From Melitaea cinxia (taxonomy: Eukaryota; Arthropoda; Insecta; Lepidoptera; Nymphalidae), in assembly GCF_905220565.1 (NCBI RefSeq), contig NC_059394.1, positions 112,001 through 176,000 on the forward strand: a stretch of 64,000 nucleotides of DNA. The letters run 5' to 3'. Position 1 is the first letter of the stretch. Each line of letters opens with the position of its first letter. Below, one piece after another: positions 10,214 to 21,496 of the stretch. The translations under genes and the position numbers were made by a program. The notes beneath the pieces were generated by a model, which was not told where the DNA came from, did no database searches, and saw only the letters and a list, made by a program, of their open reading frames with translations.

Positions 10214-13200
10214 CTAGATGTGCGGCAGGCAGGCGGCGAGCGCGCGGCGCAGCGCCTGGCGCACGTCGGCGCGGCCCTCGCAGAACACGTGCGTGGCGTG
10301 GCGCTCCACGTGCACCAGCGTGTCGTGGCGCGGCAGGTGCACGATGGCGCCCTCCGCGCCCGCCTCCACGCGCGCCTCGGCCACGCCCTCGCGCGCCAGC
10401 GCGCGCACCAGCGCCTCCACGTCCAGCGCGCTCCAGTGCAGGCGCGGCGCGGGCGCGGCGGGCCCCGGCGGCGCCAGCAGCTCCAGGCGCGCGTCGCGCA
10501 CGCGCAGCGCGCAGCTCAGCGCCGCGCAGCGCAGGCCGGCGCGCAGCTCGCGGGGCGCCGCGCGCGCCGCCAGCGCGCCGCACAGCGTGGCGCGCGCGGC
10601 GCGGCGCCGCACGGCCAGCGAGCGCGCCGCGCCGCGCCGCACCACCACCGTGGGCACGTCGGCGCTGATGTGCGGCCGCGCGCCGCCCGCCGCGTACTGC
10701 TCCGGCAGCGCCAGCTCGCGCGGCCGCAGCTCGCGCACCAGCTTGTTGGCCTGCGAGTAGTTGAGCGACGTGTCGATGGGGCAGTGGAACGCCTTCATGC
10801 TCAGCGGCTGGAACGGCGCGAGGGCCTCCGCGTACGGGAAGTCGGGCTCTGGGGAGGGGGAGGAGACGAATCGCGGTTACCGTTTCGTTCAATATTTTAG
10901 ACTAGAAATTGTGCAAAGAGGATTCGTTACCCGTGAAGATGATCGCGTGCGCCGGGTTATTGGCCCACAGTTCGACGAGGTGAACCGCCGCGCCGAAACG
11001 TAAGCTCGGGTGTCCGCAGAAGACGACGCACGGCTGTGAAAGATCGCAAAGCGTCAGTCGGGATCGCTCGCGGGGAGCCGAGCTAGGTCGACGGGGAGGG
11101 ACAGAGGGAGGGGACGGTACCTGGCGGAAGTCGGCGCTGAAGGCGTCGTCGTGCAGCGAGCGCGCGTGGCGCAGGCGGCCGGCGCGCACCAGCGCCGCGT
11201 GCGGGAAGGGCTCCTCGGGCAGGTACACGCGCGCCTGCTTGCCCACCGACACCCACTCGGCCAGGATGTTGCTGTAGGCGAGCGACGAGTCGGCCACGGG
11301 CGACACGACGTAGAGCGGCACGTGCGCCAGCCCCGCGCCCTCCAGGTGCGCCGACAGGCACTCCAGCAGGTCGTACAGCACGCCGCTCGGGTACACGGGG
11401 CACAGCACGGAGCCGCCGGCGCGCAGCGTGACGGTGGCGTGCACGCACAGGTCGCCCAGCATGTGGTCGGGGTTGTGCGCCGGCGTCTGCGTGAGCGCCG
11501 CCAGCACCAGCAGGTCGGCGCCGCGCAGCGCCGCCTGGTTGATGGGGCGCGGGTGCGTGGTGAGCGTGCTGGAGCCGCTCACGTAGGCCACCTTCTCGTG
11601 CGCCGAGCGCAGCACCCAGTTGGCCGAGCCGAGGCAGAAGCCGGAGCTGACGGCCGTGGCGTCCAGCGCGCCGTACACGTCGACGCGCTCGTCGTAGCCC
11701 ACCACGCGCACGCGCGCCAGCGCCCGCGCCAGCGCCGCGGGCCCGAACAGGCGGCGCCAGGCGCGCGGGCGCGCGGCGGACGCCAGCGGCGCCGGCAGCA
11801 GGTGCACGAGCTCCTTCCAGCGCCGCGCCGCGCCGCCGCCGCCGGGCGCCGACACCCACTCCGACAGCTCCTCCAGGTAGAACCTGCGCCGCACTGCGCG
11901 TGACCGAGTGGTACCACCTGTCGCACTCCACTACTGGACTTAGGCCTCTGCAAGTTCGAGCCAAAAATGGCTCATGTGCAATTGCTCATAGTCACCACGC
12001 TGGGCAGGCGGGTCGGTGACCGCAGAGCTGACTTTGTCGCACCGAAGACGCCGCTGCCCGTCCTCGGCCTGTGTATTTCAAAGCCAGCAGTTGGATGGTT
12101 ATCCCGCCATCGGTCGGCTTTATAAGTTCCAAGGTGGTAGTGGAACTGTATTATCCTGCTCGGGATCGATATTTGTAATTTAACAAATATTTTTTTGCGG
12201 TCTCGTTGTCTGTCCCGCTGGGTGTCCCCACTGCGCCTCGGGGAGCACGTTACATTGAGCTGTCGGTCCCAGTTGTTATCGTAAGCCCCTGATAGCGATT
12301 GTCACTAATAGTAGGGAACGTATCTGCTAACCAGCGGTGGAGCTGCGTGGTAGATTTTCCTACCTGGAGAAGGGGGCCTATGAACAGCAGTGGGATGTTC
12401 CAGACTTAATCGTCATTATTTCATAGATACACTGACAATAAACATATAATTTTACTTGACTATAGTACTGACCTTCCTATCTGCAGAGTGGGTTCCGTGG
12501 CATACACCTGGCCCTTGAAACCGGTCTCCTCGGTGATGAAGGGTAGCGCCATCATGCAGGTGTAGTTGGAGATGAGGATGACGTCCAGCTGTGAGAAGTC
12601 TATTACTTTGTCGAGTGGCGGACAGAACTCTGGTATGCTGTCCACAAACACTCGTCCACAGCACTCCTTTAATTCCTGCAACAGTCAAGCCCACTTGAAT
12701 TCATCTAAAATTCTACATAATGTAATTGTAACACCTTTTCGTTGAAGCAGCTAAAATTAGCTTGTTTTCTATTATCGTTTGTTGTCTATCCACAGCAAAC
12801 CCAGATATTGTATAATAAACTATCTGTGTTTTAACTCTTTTCATCTCGGTGGTCTATTTATCGACCATTTTTTTGGATTCGTATAAATTCAAAACAACTA
12901 AATGCCCACGCAGAAGTGTTTCCATAGTTTGAGTTGTTTAAAAAATCATTAAAATAAATATGTGTAGAAATTTCGTAATTTTTCCTACAACGAGCGAACT
13001 GGCTTTCGCAAAAAAAGTCTACGATCGGCTGGTATTGCTCACAGAACCAAAATGAATACTGTAAAAAGGTATGATCAGCAGAAGGGCCATTGCGGTATAC
13101 AGATTTCATAATAATTGTGTTTTGAAATTTGTGTTTTGAATTGAACTGTGTAACGAAAAAAACCGACTTCAATTACATCGACAAGTAGACCAAGATAAGT

Positions 13201-14698
13201 ATTGACGAAAAAAATGTACAAACGCACTAGTTGTCGCTACGATTTTCGAAGATTTCCCTCTATTTCACTGGGATGACATGATCAGATCCTGATTTCCTTA
13301 TCATGATACCGCCCTTGGGATATCTCATTACCAACAAAAAAAAAATGTCAAAGTTATCCGCAACATAAATATATATGGTCGAATTAAGAAACCTCCAATA
13401 TATATAATAGTTTATGAAATAGTTTTGAAAGAGTTCTGATGTACTTATTGCATTCAGTAGCTCATAATGGACAGCTGGCCTTATTATGAGTGAACAGATG
13501 TTTCTTTTATCGAGTGCTTTGCAACCAATCTGGAGCACTTTCCTTGAGGCTAGTCATAATAAAAAAAAGGCAATACTCTTCAAGGAAGTACTACTGGAAA
13601 GTAATCTCCATCAACCCAAAAGGACTATATAAACACTGTGCTGTGGTGAAATGCAGCACCGAATAAGCTTCATCACAAATAAAAATGATGTAATTGCTTT
13701 ATAATACTTGTAATATACTTAATTGGTTTTCATAAAAATTAACAATATTATTAATTTATTTTATTTGTTTATTTTGGGGAGGAACAACAGCTGAAAAATA
13801 CAATGTACAAGATAAAATCAGCGCTAGTCACAAAATAAGGAAGTATAAATTATTGTATGTAGTTATTGCCTACTTTTATATCTTATAATAAATGAACCTA
13901 ATCTATTTGTAAATACCCATCGCTGTGGTGGAAAAAATATCAATCACCAGTCCCCGAAAGCCTGCAGGTGGATTTTATATGTATATTTTTTTCTTATATA
14001 TCACCTCTTTGACGTACTTGTGAACAAATTTCACCAAAATCATATCGCAAATAGAAGTGGACCTCTAAGAGTCACGAACCAGATGTGGAATGTTCAACCA
14101 AATTTTGAAATACTCTACAAAGATCTCAATCTCAACAAATTATCTTAGGACACTACATTGATTTTCAAAAGAGTAGAAATATTAAATAATTTATATGATA
14201 CTTATTGAAAAAATAACTAATATAAACAATTTGGTTCAAACGTAATTACGATTAAAATATTGAAAAGTGCTTACCCCTTCAAGTAATGGATCATTGACGT
14301 GTGGTGGAGTGTAGTTTGGTAAGGACGCTAGCCGGGTGCTCGGCACCGGTGGGAGAGGAAGGAAGTTCAGCACCGAGTGAGCCGATAGCCCGCAGTCCAG
14401 CATTATAAGTAATTCTTTGAATGACAGCACAAAGCATGGTTTTGCTGCATCGCTGCTTAGACAGTACTGAAAATAGTATGTTATATCTTAACCCAAATTT
14501 GGTTGAAAATTCTCTATTTTAAAGTAATTTAGTATTAATATGGTTTATAAAAATATGTAAAGTATTTATTTCTATAAAAATGTATATGATATTAAATTAG
14601 AACGAAGTTGGAATGACCACAAAAATCGTTCAAAGTAAAAAGAATTATTAGAATAGAAATACACTTAAATTATTAATGGCTTAACTTACCAGTTTCAT
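10214..14698 (-). CDS. INTS9: Integrator complex subunit 9
   Basis: Six coding exons read as complement(join(10214..10848,10931..11033,11121..11883,12473..12675,14275..14466,14690..14698)): 1905 nt, 634 aa; human INTS9 has 658. Frames agree across every GT-AG junction, and exon 1 holds only Met-Lys-Leu. INTS9 is the catalytically silent metallo-beta-lactamase/beta-CASP partner of the INTS11 nuclease that cleaves snRNA 3' ends and promoter-proximal transcripts. Diagnostic segments are IMLDCGL with NFLPLPPVPS in exon 2, VILISNYTCMM (about residue 103, where active relatives have the metal-binding HxHxDH), VSGSSTLTTHPRPI in exon 4, PCVVFCGHPSLRFG in exon 5, and a C-terminal INTS11-binding domain in exon 6. 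Exons 4 and 6 are extremely GC-rich; introns 4 and 5 are only about 85 nt. Confidence 0.93.
11924..12150 (-). repeat. RTE-like 3' end in INTS9 intron 3
   Basis: Copy of the CCACTGCTGGACATAGGCC family starting about 40 bp upstream of INTS9 exon 4. It is slightly diverged (CCACTACTGGACTTAGGCC) and lacks the microsatellite tail. Confidence 0.6.
12158..12410 (+). repeat. SINE fragment in INTS9 intron 3
   Basis: Begins inside the SINE body (GGGATCGATATTTGTA) and ends CAGCAGTGGGATGTTCCAGAC, matching the tail of the 17961-18306 family. The tRNA head is missing. It abuts the RTE fragment on its left. Confidence 0.6.
13160..13345 (-). repeat. Fragment of the AACCGACTTC repeat in INTS9 intron 2
   Basis: Inverted, truncated copy of the family seen complete at 28843-29280 and 38325-38768: AAACCGACTTCAATTACATCG at the left edge and the CTTATCATGATACC segment to the right. 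Confidence 0.55.
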
Positions 14699-16355
14699 TT
14701 TGCTATGATGAATTAACTAAGTAAGGTAAAAAGTTGGTTGAAAAAAACTGAAGTTGTTCTTAAACTGCAGAATGTTTATACTATTGCAGATATCTTTGTA
14801 GTTGATGAATCGACATAACCAAACAACTTTATGAAACAACTGCAGAGCTAACCTAGTAATTAATTAGGAACGCACTAAACGTGTTCAAAAAGTAAAACAT
14901 CTTCATCCCACCAAACATTATTAATTAACAATAGTTTTTATTTTAATATCGCCTCGATGTTTTGGAAGTATACTTTTGACAATATACAAAATGTTGACAA
15001 GTCAACAACAAACAGATAATTCATTTATGGAAGTTTTGACCGCAGACTAGTGAAGTGCGGTATGAGTCTTGTAAAGATCTGTCAACTCTTAGCTCTACTA
15101 CATTATAATTATATCGCTTAAAAATTGATAACGTTAAATAGAAAACTGTGTTTTGTTTTAGGTAGAGCAACAGTTCCTCTCGGTAAAAAAAAAAACTTTT
15201 TTCTGTTTATTTAACTTGTACTTCCACAAATCTTGATAAATAGCAAAGACAGTCTTGTCAATGTCTTAACTGAGCAACAGATACTCACCAAACATTGAAG
15301 CATCTACTCTGATACTGGCACTTCCGCAAGGGTGCTAAAGCCAAAGAAGAAGAAGAAGAAGAAATAGAAAACTAGTTTTTCTTAATAGGTGCTCTTAGGT
15401 ATTTTATCATTATGAATAAATAAATGTATATTTTAAATTATGAATAAAAATAAATAAATTTGAATACACATTTGTCTATTCTGCACTTTTTAAATATACG
15501 CTCTTTCTTTAAAATAATATCTTAATCAATCAATCAAAAATATACGCATCTAAGTTAGCTTCATGAATCCTCAGCGTAAAAAATTTTTTTTCTATTAATT
15601 AGTTCGATTAGTTCGAAATCCCATGGTTATGAAGATATCCATGGTTAAAATTTTAAGATTAGAGGAAGAATTTAAAGCTGTTATAATACTTTTGAGCTCC
15701 ACGTCTGACTTCACCTTAGCTCCAGCGCAGCAGGGAGTGCCACCCATGCGTCGTTTCGCAACTTTAATAAGTTATTTTCGAACAGGAGTACGTAAAAACG
15801 ATCTCGACTGCAAGATCAACAAACGATACAACTCGCGTTAACGATACAACTTGCGTTAACGATACAACTTGCGATACAACTTAACCATGCTTAGTTCCTT
15901 AGCTTTCACGTGTTAATTCACATTTCGCACATGTTTTAACATTTCACACGTTGATTTAACGTTTTCACACGGTTTTTTAATTGTCATTGTTTTTGTTTAA
16001 ATAACTGTAAAGGCAAAGTTTTCTTACTAAGCATTTCCGGGTTTGTGAAAGAGATATAAATTTCCCTTAGTTATTTCCCTAGTATATAATTATATAGCAT
16101 ATATTTATTATTAATCATAAATAATTAAAATAATTAAAACTTACCGCAACACAAAGAGAGTAATCTGTATTATTGTTGAAAGTCTTTGAAACCATAGTAC
16201 CAACGTGTTATGATTCACTTTGATGATTGTTTTTGAAAGGATAGAAATGATCTTATATCAAACACATAAATCATAAGTTTGGAATGTTTCTTAAGCGAGA
16301 TATGAAATTAGAGTAAAAATAGTCACAACTTTACTAGGTCTTCTCATTATTATCT
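14699..16355. other. Gene-free stretch upstream of INTS9
   Basis: No coding gene supported. It should hold the INTS9 promoter next to 14699. It contains a GAA/GAAG run at 15345-15362, a short tandem repeat at about 15817-15880 whose unit includes CGTTAACGATACAACTTG, and otherwise AT-rich DNA. Confidence 0.4.
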
Positions 16356-16359
16356 TAAT

Positions 16360-16550
16360 GGAAAGACTTGATTGTTTGTTTGTTTGTATTGAATAGGCTT
16401 CGAAACTACTAAACCGATTTGAAAAAAAAAATCACTATTGCGAAGCTACACTATTGGCGCGTGACATGGTTAGGTTATATTATATTTAAAAAAAAATAAG
16501 GAAAAAATTATTTTGAAATTTTCGGTAAATACCCGCCCGAAGCCGGGGCG
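16360..16550 (+). repeat. Unclassified interspersed repeat
   Basis: Contains TTCGAAACTACTAAACCGAT and ends with CCCGAAGCCGGGGCGGGATGC, phrases typical of dispersed lepidopteran repeats by memory. No second full copy lies in this window. Confidence 0.4.
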
Positions 16551-16576
16551 GGATGCTAGTATTTTAATAAATTTAA

Positions 16577-16670
16577 ACCAAATTCTAACAAAATTAAGCT
16601 CCGATCCTTCTCCTACACGGAGAAAGAGGCCTTTCCCAGCAGTGGGATGTTACAGGCTGAATCAATCAAT
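16577..16670 (+). repeat. SINE tail fragment
   Basis: AAGCTCCGATCCTTCTCCTAC through CAGCAGTGGGATGTTACAGG matches the last 90 bp of the 17961-18306 SINE. Confidence 0.55.
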
Positions 16671-16770
16671 CATATTAGCAACCTATCCACCTAAACCTTT
16701 TGCACGAATCACTTTTCCTATGAGCAATGGAAAGTTTTCGAGTTGATTGCAAACAAAACGACATACAGAT

Positions 16771-16775
16771 GCGGC

Positions 16776-16816
<41 letters not shown>
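16771..16816 (+). repeat. (CA)n microsatellite
   Basis: A run of about 20 CA dinucleotides with one CG and one TA interruption, immediately before a SINE. Confidence 0.9.
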
Positions 16817-16821
<5 letters not shown>

Positions 16822-17345
16822 CGGCAATTGCGGGTTCGATTTCCACTCGGGATTGATATTTGTATATGTACAAATATTTCTTTCTGATTTGGTTGTCTGT
16901 CCTTATCTCTTCACCGTGTCTCGGAGAGCACGTTACACAGTAGGTCCCGGCTGTTATCATAAGCAACTGAGTGCCTAGTGCGATTTTTTTTAATCCGTCT
17001 CGCAATAACGGGCGTAAATTTTAACTTCATTTTGTATGGGAAATTCGGGATTTCAATCTAGTTCTCGCGTTTGCCGCTAGATGACTCTGTATCGATTGTA
17101 TCGTATACTATTCTTTATCGTCTAGGCTGCACTGTTTAAATTCCCATACAAATTAATTTTCACGTATAAACGCGTTTCTGTCATGTTTCTGTGAATAAAA
17201 CTCGCACTAGGCACTCTGATAGCGATCGTTACTAATAATAAAGAATATATTTGCAGTCCCACAATGGAACAGTGCAGCGTGGTGGATTAAGCTCGACCCT
17301 ACTTCTAGGTGGAGGAAGAAGCTTATGACCAGCTGTGGGATGTTT
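16817..17345 (+). repeat. SINE interrupted by a MITE
   Basis: The left part (B box GCGGGTTCGATTTCCACTCG to 16969) and the right part (GATAGCGATCGTTACTAATA at 17218 to about 17345) together make one SINE like 17961-18306. The break is filled by the 246-bp element at 16970-17215. Confidence 0.7.
16970..17215. mobile_element. MITE, 246 bp, AGTGCCTAGTGCGA inverted ends
   Basis: Terminal inverted repeats AGTGCCTAGTGCGA at 16970-16983 and its complement at 17202-17215. A 3-bp direct repeat CTG (16967-16969 and 17216-17218) flanks it, and it splits a recognisable SINE, which fixes its borders. A 3-bp duplication is compatible with the PIF/Harbinger group, although CTG is not the usual TWA. No ORF. 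Confidence 0.7.
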
Positions 17346-17627
17346 ATCATTTAAAAAATTTCTATTTTGTTACGTACCTATACGTATAAAAAAAGAATAA
17401 AATTTACAGAACCTGGAATAAATTAGGATTCATAAATTTTATCTAATCTTGCTACTCTTAGATAAACTAATTTAATGAAGACTTCATTATCTTCAACCTT
17501 ACCTGTTATTTGTGTATTGATAATTTATATCGTAAGCACTTCATTTTATTATTATAGGTATTATAACAATAAAATGAAGCTAAGTTGATATTATTGCTGT
17601 GTGGTTACGGCAATGAGGAATATAGCC

Positions 17628-17925
17628 ACCCGCTCTCTTCCCGTGGGTGTCGTAAGAGGCAACTAAGGGATAACACAGTTCCACAGCTACCAGCTACCAC
17701 CTTGGAACTTAAAAAGCCGACCGATGGCAGGATAACTATCCAACTGTTGGCTTTGAAATGAGGCGTCTTCGGTACGACAAAGCCAGCCCAGCGGTCATCA
17801 ATCCGCCTGCCCAGCGTGGTGACTATGGGCAACACACATGAGTTCACGGCAGTTTTGGCGCGAACTTGTTCAGGCCTATGTCTAGCAAAGGACTGCGATT
17901 GGCTGAAGTGATGATGATGAGATGT
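17628..17925 (+). repeat. RTE-like 3' end
   Basis: Runs from CCCGCTCTCTTCCCGTGGGTG to the ATGATGATGA tail at 17912-17922. Same family as 32060 and 55458, with several differences such as GCGGTCATCAATCCG. Confidence 0.65.
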
Positions 17926-17960
17926 ATTATAACTCAGAAGCCTATTGAAACATCTTGATT

Positions 17961-18306
17961 TAGACGCCGCGTTGGTGCAACGGTCACAGCCATGGATTGT
18001 ACCTGTTGCGCTGGCGGTTGCGGGTTCGATCCCCGCACATGACAAACATTTGTATTGGTCATACAGGTGTTTGCCGTGGTCTGGGTGTTTGTGCAGTCCT
18101 TGTGGGTCTCCCCATCGTGCCTCGGAGAGCAAGTAAGCCGTCGGTCTCGGTTGTTATCATGTAGGTACACCCGATAGTGATCGTTACTCATAGTAGGGAA
18201 TATATCCGCCAACCCGTAATGGAGCAGCGTGGTGGATTAAGCTCTGATCCTTCTCCTACATGGGAAAAGAGGCCTATGCCCAGCAGTAGGATGTTACAGG
18301 CTAAAG
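17961..18306 (+). repeat. tRNA-derived SINE, full-length copy
   Basis: Head GACGCCGCGTTGGTGCAACG with A box and B box (GCGGGTTCGATCCCCGCAC), body with ATACAGGTGTTTGCCGTGG, tail ending CAGCAGTAGGATGTTACAGG. It is the best reference copy in the window for the family. Confidence 0.75.
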
Positions 18307-18309
18307 CAT

Positions 18310-19890
18310 AGCGCGAAGATTGGAGTAGGTATATTAAAAGAATTTCTATATGAAAGAAAGAGGTCGGCGGGCTTAGTGTCTCCTTCGTACAGAACAGGAT
18401 TATGTTTAGTGGTGGGACGTACAATCTGTTACAGTAAGTACCTACTCAGGTCAGGTATCTCGGCAGTTCGTTTACTCGCTAATTTCATAAAAAATTAATT
18501 TCTGCAAATCGTTTCGAAGGCCAAGAGTTGTTTTTATCAAGAGATCGTCGAAAATTATTTTTATCTGCAAGTAATTGACCAACAGCTTTGATTAAAACAT
18601 TGTTATCGCAGATTTACATACATTTCTAGATTATAATATTTTTATTTATAAATATGTGGCATTATTATTACGCAACGTTTCAATGTAATATGAACAATGA
18701 ACATCTGTATAAATAAAAGGGTAATGTGCCAGTAGGCCTTTCTTTTCCAATAAGTGAGGGTTCGGTGACTTTACTATTTCCTCATTAAATATTTGTCAGA
18801 CATAAAGAAATTCCATAACTTGCCTTAAATTCTTATGTTTTTGCAAATTAGATAACAGAAGTCTGTCGAGTTAGTATTTTAATACAAGAGTCGTGTTCGA
18901 TAAATACACTTGATTGCTAGATAACATGCGACGTAATTTGGAGTAGCGCCGTTTTAGGCTTCTTCATATTTAATTATACTGTGACGTGTAATAAATAACA
19001 CGAATGACGGGTGTTCTTGTGCAACTCTTGTTATTATCTTTATAATTATTGCAAGACTCGATCGAATTGTGGCCCGAGCTTGTTGATGTCCTTCAGCTGA
19101 TAATTGGTCTCGACGATGATAATACACGAACCTAAATGTTTTATAATGACTTGCCTTCTACGAAGTACCCAATGTGTAAAGCATAAATGGCTACTAATTT
19201 GACTATACGTACTTACTCGTCATCTTTAACAAGTGATTAGTTTTCGTCGATACTGAAAGTTTTTTCCGAATTCAGATTTTTGAGAGCGATTTTTCGATAA
19301 AAATAAAACTAAGTAACTTAACTAATGCCTACATATTATTTATGTGTTGTTAACTAAATTAGGCCGCGTCAATGATGCGCTACAGCGAGCTGCAACTGGT
19401 GATTGCGTGACGTTAGCAGCAATACAGGATTGGGTGTTTCACAGTCTTCCTACCACGCGGTGAAAGTGACCCATTAATTATTATGATCGTTCTACTATAT
19501 TTTGTAAAACGAACTTCTGTCAACACATTCGGTAATATGGTAAGATTTATGTGAAATGTTAGACCTCAATTCACCAAAGGTTAAATGATTTATTATAATG
19601 AAACAAGTTTTTCGGATTTTATCGCGGCTTATTAAGTTTTTTACACGCCCGACTTTTCGGATACTTACAGCAAACATGGTCACGGGAGAACTTCCTGTGC
19701 TAAAATAATATAAAATCCAAAAAAGTTGTTTAATTACAATGAGTGAAATTTGCGTACAAACTTAATAATTTATTTTTGTTTAACTCATCTTACAATAGTG
19801 AAGAAATAGAAAATTATTACAAAGTTTTGAGCGGTTTCAAACGAATGTCACTAAAGTTGAAAAAGAAAAAGAACAATACCTTATTTTTCA
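18310..19890. other. Gene-free stretch
   Basis: Nothing identifiable beyond AT-rich DNA and short ORFs. Confidence 0.35.
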
Positions 19891-19894
19891 TTTC

Positions 19895-19900
19895 TTTATT
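19895..19900 (-). terminator. Candidate polyadenylation signal of the first cytochrome b5 gene
   Basis: AATAAA on -, about 200 nt past the stop codon at 20102. Confidence 0.4.
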
Positions 19901-20101
19901 TACCCTTTTCTTGATTTTGTACAAAAATTCTATATGAAAACAATATCTGAATTACATATTATATAAACTAAATTGGTTTTAATTATAAAATCCAATCATG
20001 GCATTCATACATATCGTTCTTTTCATCATATAAAAGTCACTCACTTCAAAAGAGTTTCACATCTCGTCTCTGGCGAGAGCGAGATCCGAGGCGAAGGCCC
20101 G

Positions 20102-20509
20102 CTAACCGAAAACATACGAGTACAACACAGTCAGCAGCAGTCCCAGCACCACGGGGAATTTCCAGGAACTGAGGAAGCTATCATTCGTTGCCTCAGTATT
20201 GTCGCTAGAGGAGCTCCAGAGCGACTTCTGCTTTTTGCTCTCTGTCTTGTCTTCGTCGACCAGCTCCCCGATGCAGTACTTCTTCATCATCTCCTTGGCG
20301 TCAATGCTGTGACCGACATCGTCGAAGTCCTCACTGGCGTCCTTGCCGATGACGTTGAGCAGCACCTCGTGCCCGCCGGGGTGGTCGTCGAGGAACTTAG
20401 TCACGTCGTAGACCAGGTTGTCGATGATGAACACCGCATCCTTCTTGGTGTTCCGCTCGGAGATCTCCTTGCGCGAGAATCGTTTTTGTTCTGGTTTCTG
20501 TTCCGTCAT
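20102..20509 (-). CDS. Cyt-b5: Cytochrome b5, tail-anchored (copy A)
   Basis: Single uninterrupted coding exon, 135 aa, the usual length for insect microsomal cytochrome b5. The N-terminal heme domain (about residues 9-85) contains DDHPGG with His43 and DVGHS with His67, the two axial heme iron ligands. A Ser/Lys-rich linker follows, then a C-terminal hydrophobic anchor (about 116-134) for the endoplasmic reticulum. The protein donates electrons to fatty acid desaturases, elongation enzymes and some P450s. The start ATG has A at -3. A related gene in the same orientation lies 3.3 kb upstream (23801-24181). Confidence 0.93.
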   Translation of the reverse strand: MTEQKPEQKRFSRKEISERNTKKDAVFIIDNLVYDVTKFLDDHPGGHEVLLNVIGKDASEDFDDVGHSIDAKEMMKKYCIGELVDEDKTESKKQKSLWSSSSDNTEATNDSFLSSWKFPVVLGLLLTVLYSYVFG

Positions 20510-21100
20510 CGTGTCGCGTGTGGTCGGCTGGCGAGCTTCGTACTCGGCGAGCTACTGCGGCCGCTGGCAGGACCGTCTCTACTAGACACCTGCCGACACT
20601 ATCGCGTTATCTCTGTGTAAATGTTCGCGAAGCATTCGTCACCGCAACTCAGCGCAGAGCGCTTGCGTTGCAGAAAATAACAAGTTCGTCGATGTCTTAA
20701 ATATATAAAAAATATTGAAAATAGGGTGCTTATAATAATAACATTAACAACAAGAAACTGTGTATGTATGTATGTTTTTTAAAAGGTCGTATGTTAATTC
20801 ATATTATACTAACCGTAATTTTCATCATAAATTGCGTTTAAATCGCTCCAGAGAAGTAAATTGCATTAACGCATGGGTTTATAGAATTTATTTTTGTAAA
20901 TAATTATAATTATTTATTTACTTAGGATTACCAGTAATTCTTATACAATAATATAATGATAATGCTTTATTTATTAAAATATTGACTTACAATATTGAGT
21001 TCCCTAGTTCTTGTGAGAGGTAAAAGCCTGTGCCACAGTGAACCAGCGTGCTCTTCGATTATTTATCCCTTAATTATACAAAAGAGAGCTTAAGCATTAT
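20510..21100. other. Upstream region of cytochrome b5 copy A
   Basis: GC-richer leader-like sequence at 20510-20690 probably holds the 5' UTR and promoter; the rest is AT-rich with no gene. Confidence 0.35.
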
Positions 21101-21420
21101 CTAATATATAAAATTCTCGTGTCGCGGTGTTTGTAGTTAAACTCCTCCGAAACGGCTTGACCGATTCTCATGATATTTTGTGTGCATATTGGGTAGGTCT
21201 GAGAATCAACAAAATCTATTTTTCATCCCTCTAAATGTTAAGGGTAGTCCACCCCTAACTTTTATTTTTTATTTTTAGATAAATTATTTATTTGTTATTT
21301 TATTATGATTTGGGGTTGAAAAATACACACAACCTTAAATTTTCACCCTTCTACCAACAACCCCTATTTTTAAATAGCGTTTAGCGGCAAGATAACGTTT
21401 GCCGAGTCAGCTAGTAAATA
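21101..21420 (+). repeat. Unclassified interspersed repeat
   Basis: Begins AAATTCTCGTGTCGCGGTGT, includes CCGAAACGGCTTGACCGATT and ends CGAGTCAGCTAGTAA. The layout resembles non-autonomous Helitron-like repeats that I recall from Lepidoptera; there is only one copy here. Confidence 0.4.
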
Positions 21421-21496
21421 CATACAATAAAATAAGCTTAATATTATTAAATACAATACAGCTAAATGTTACAATTTCTTAAAGTGACGAGTACTT

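Noticed and set aside
10158..11964. Several long open frames on both strands across the INTS9 region
   Set aside because: They are shadows caused by the extreme GC content of INTS9 exons 4 and 6, being Arg/Ala-rich without motifs. Only the INTS9 frame gives a recognisable protein with consistent splice sites.
16771..16816. CRISPR or other short regularly spaced array
   Set aside because: It is a plain CA microsatellite; no spacer-repeat structure is visible anywhere in the window.
19973..20700. 215-codon + strand frame opposite cytochrome b5 copy A
   Set aside because: Antisense shadow of a clear cytochrome b5 gene, with no recognisable domain.
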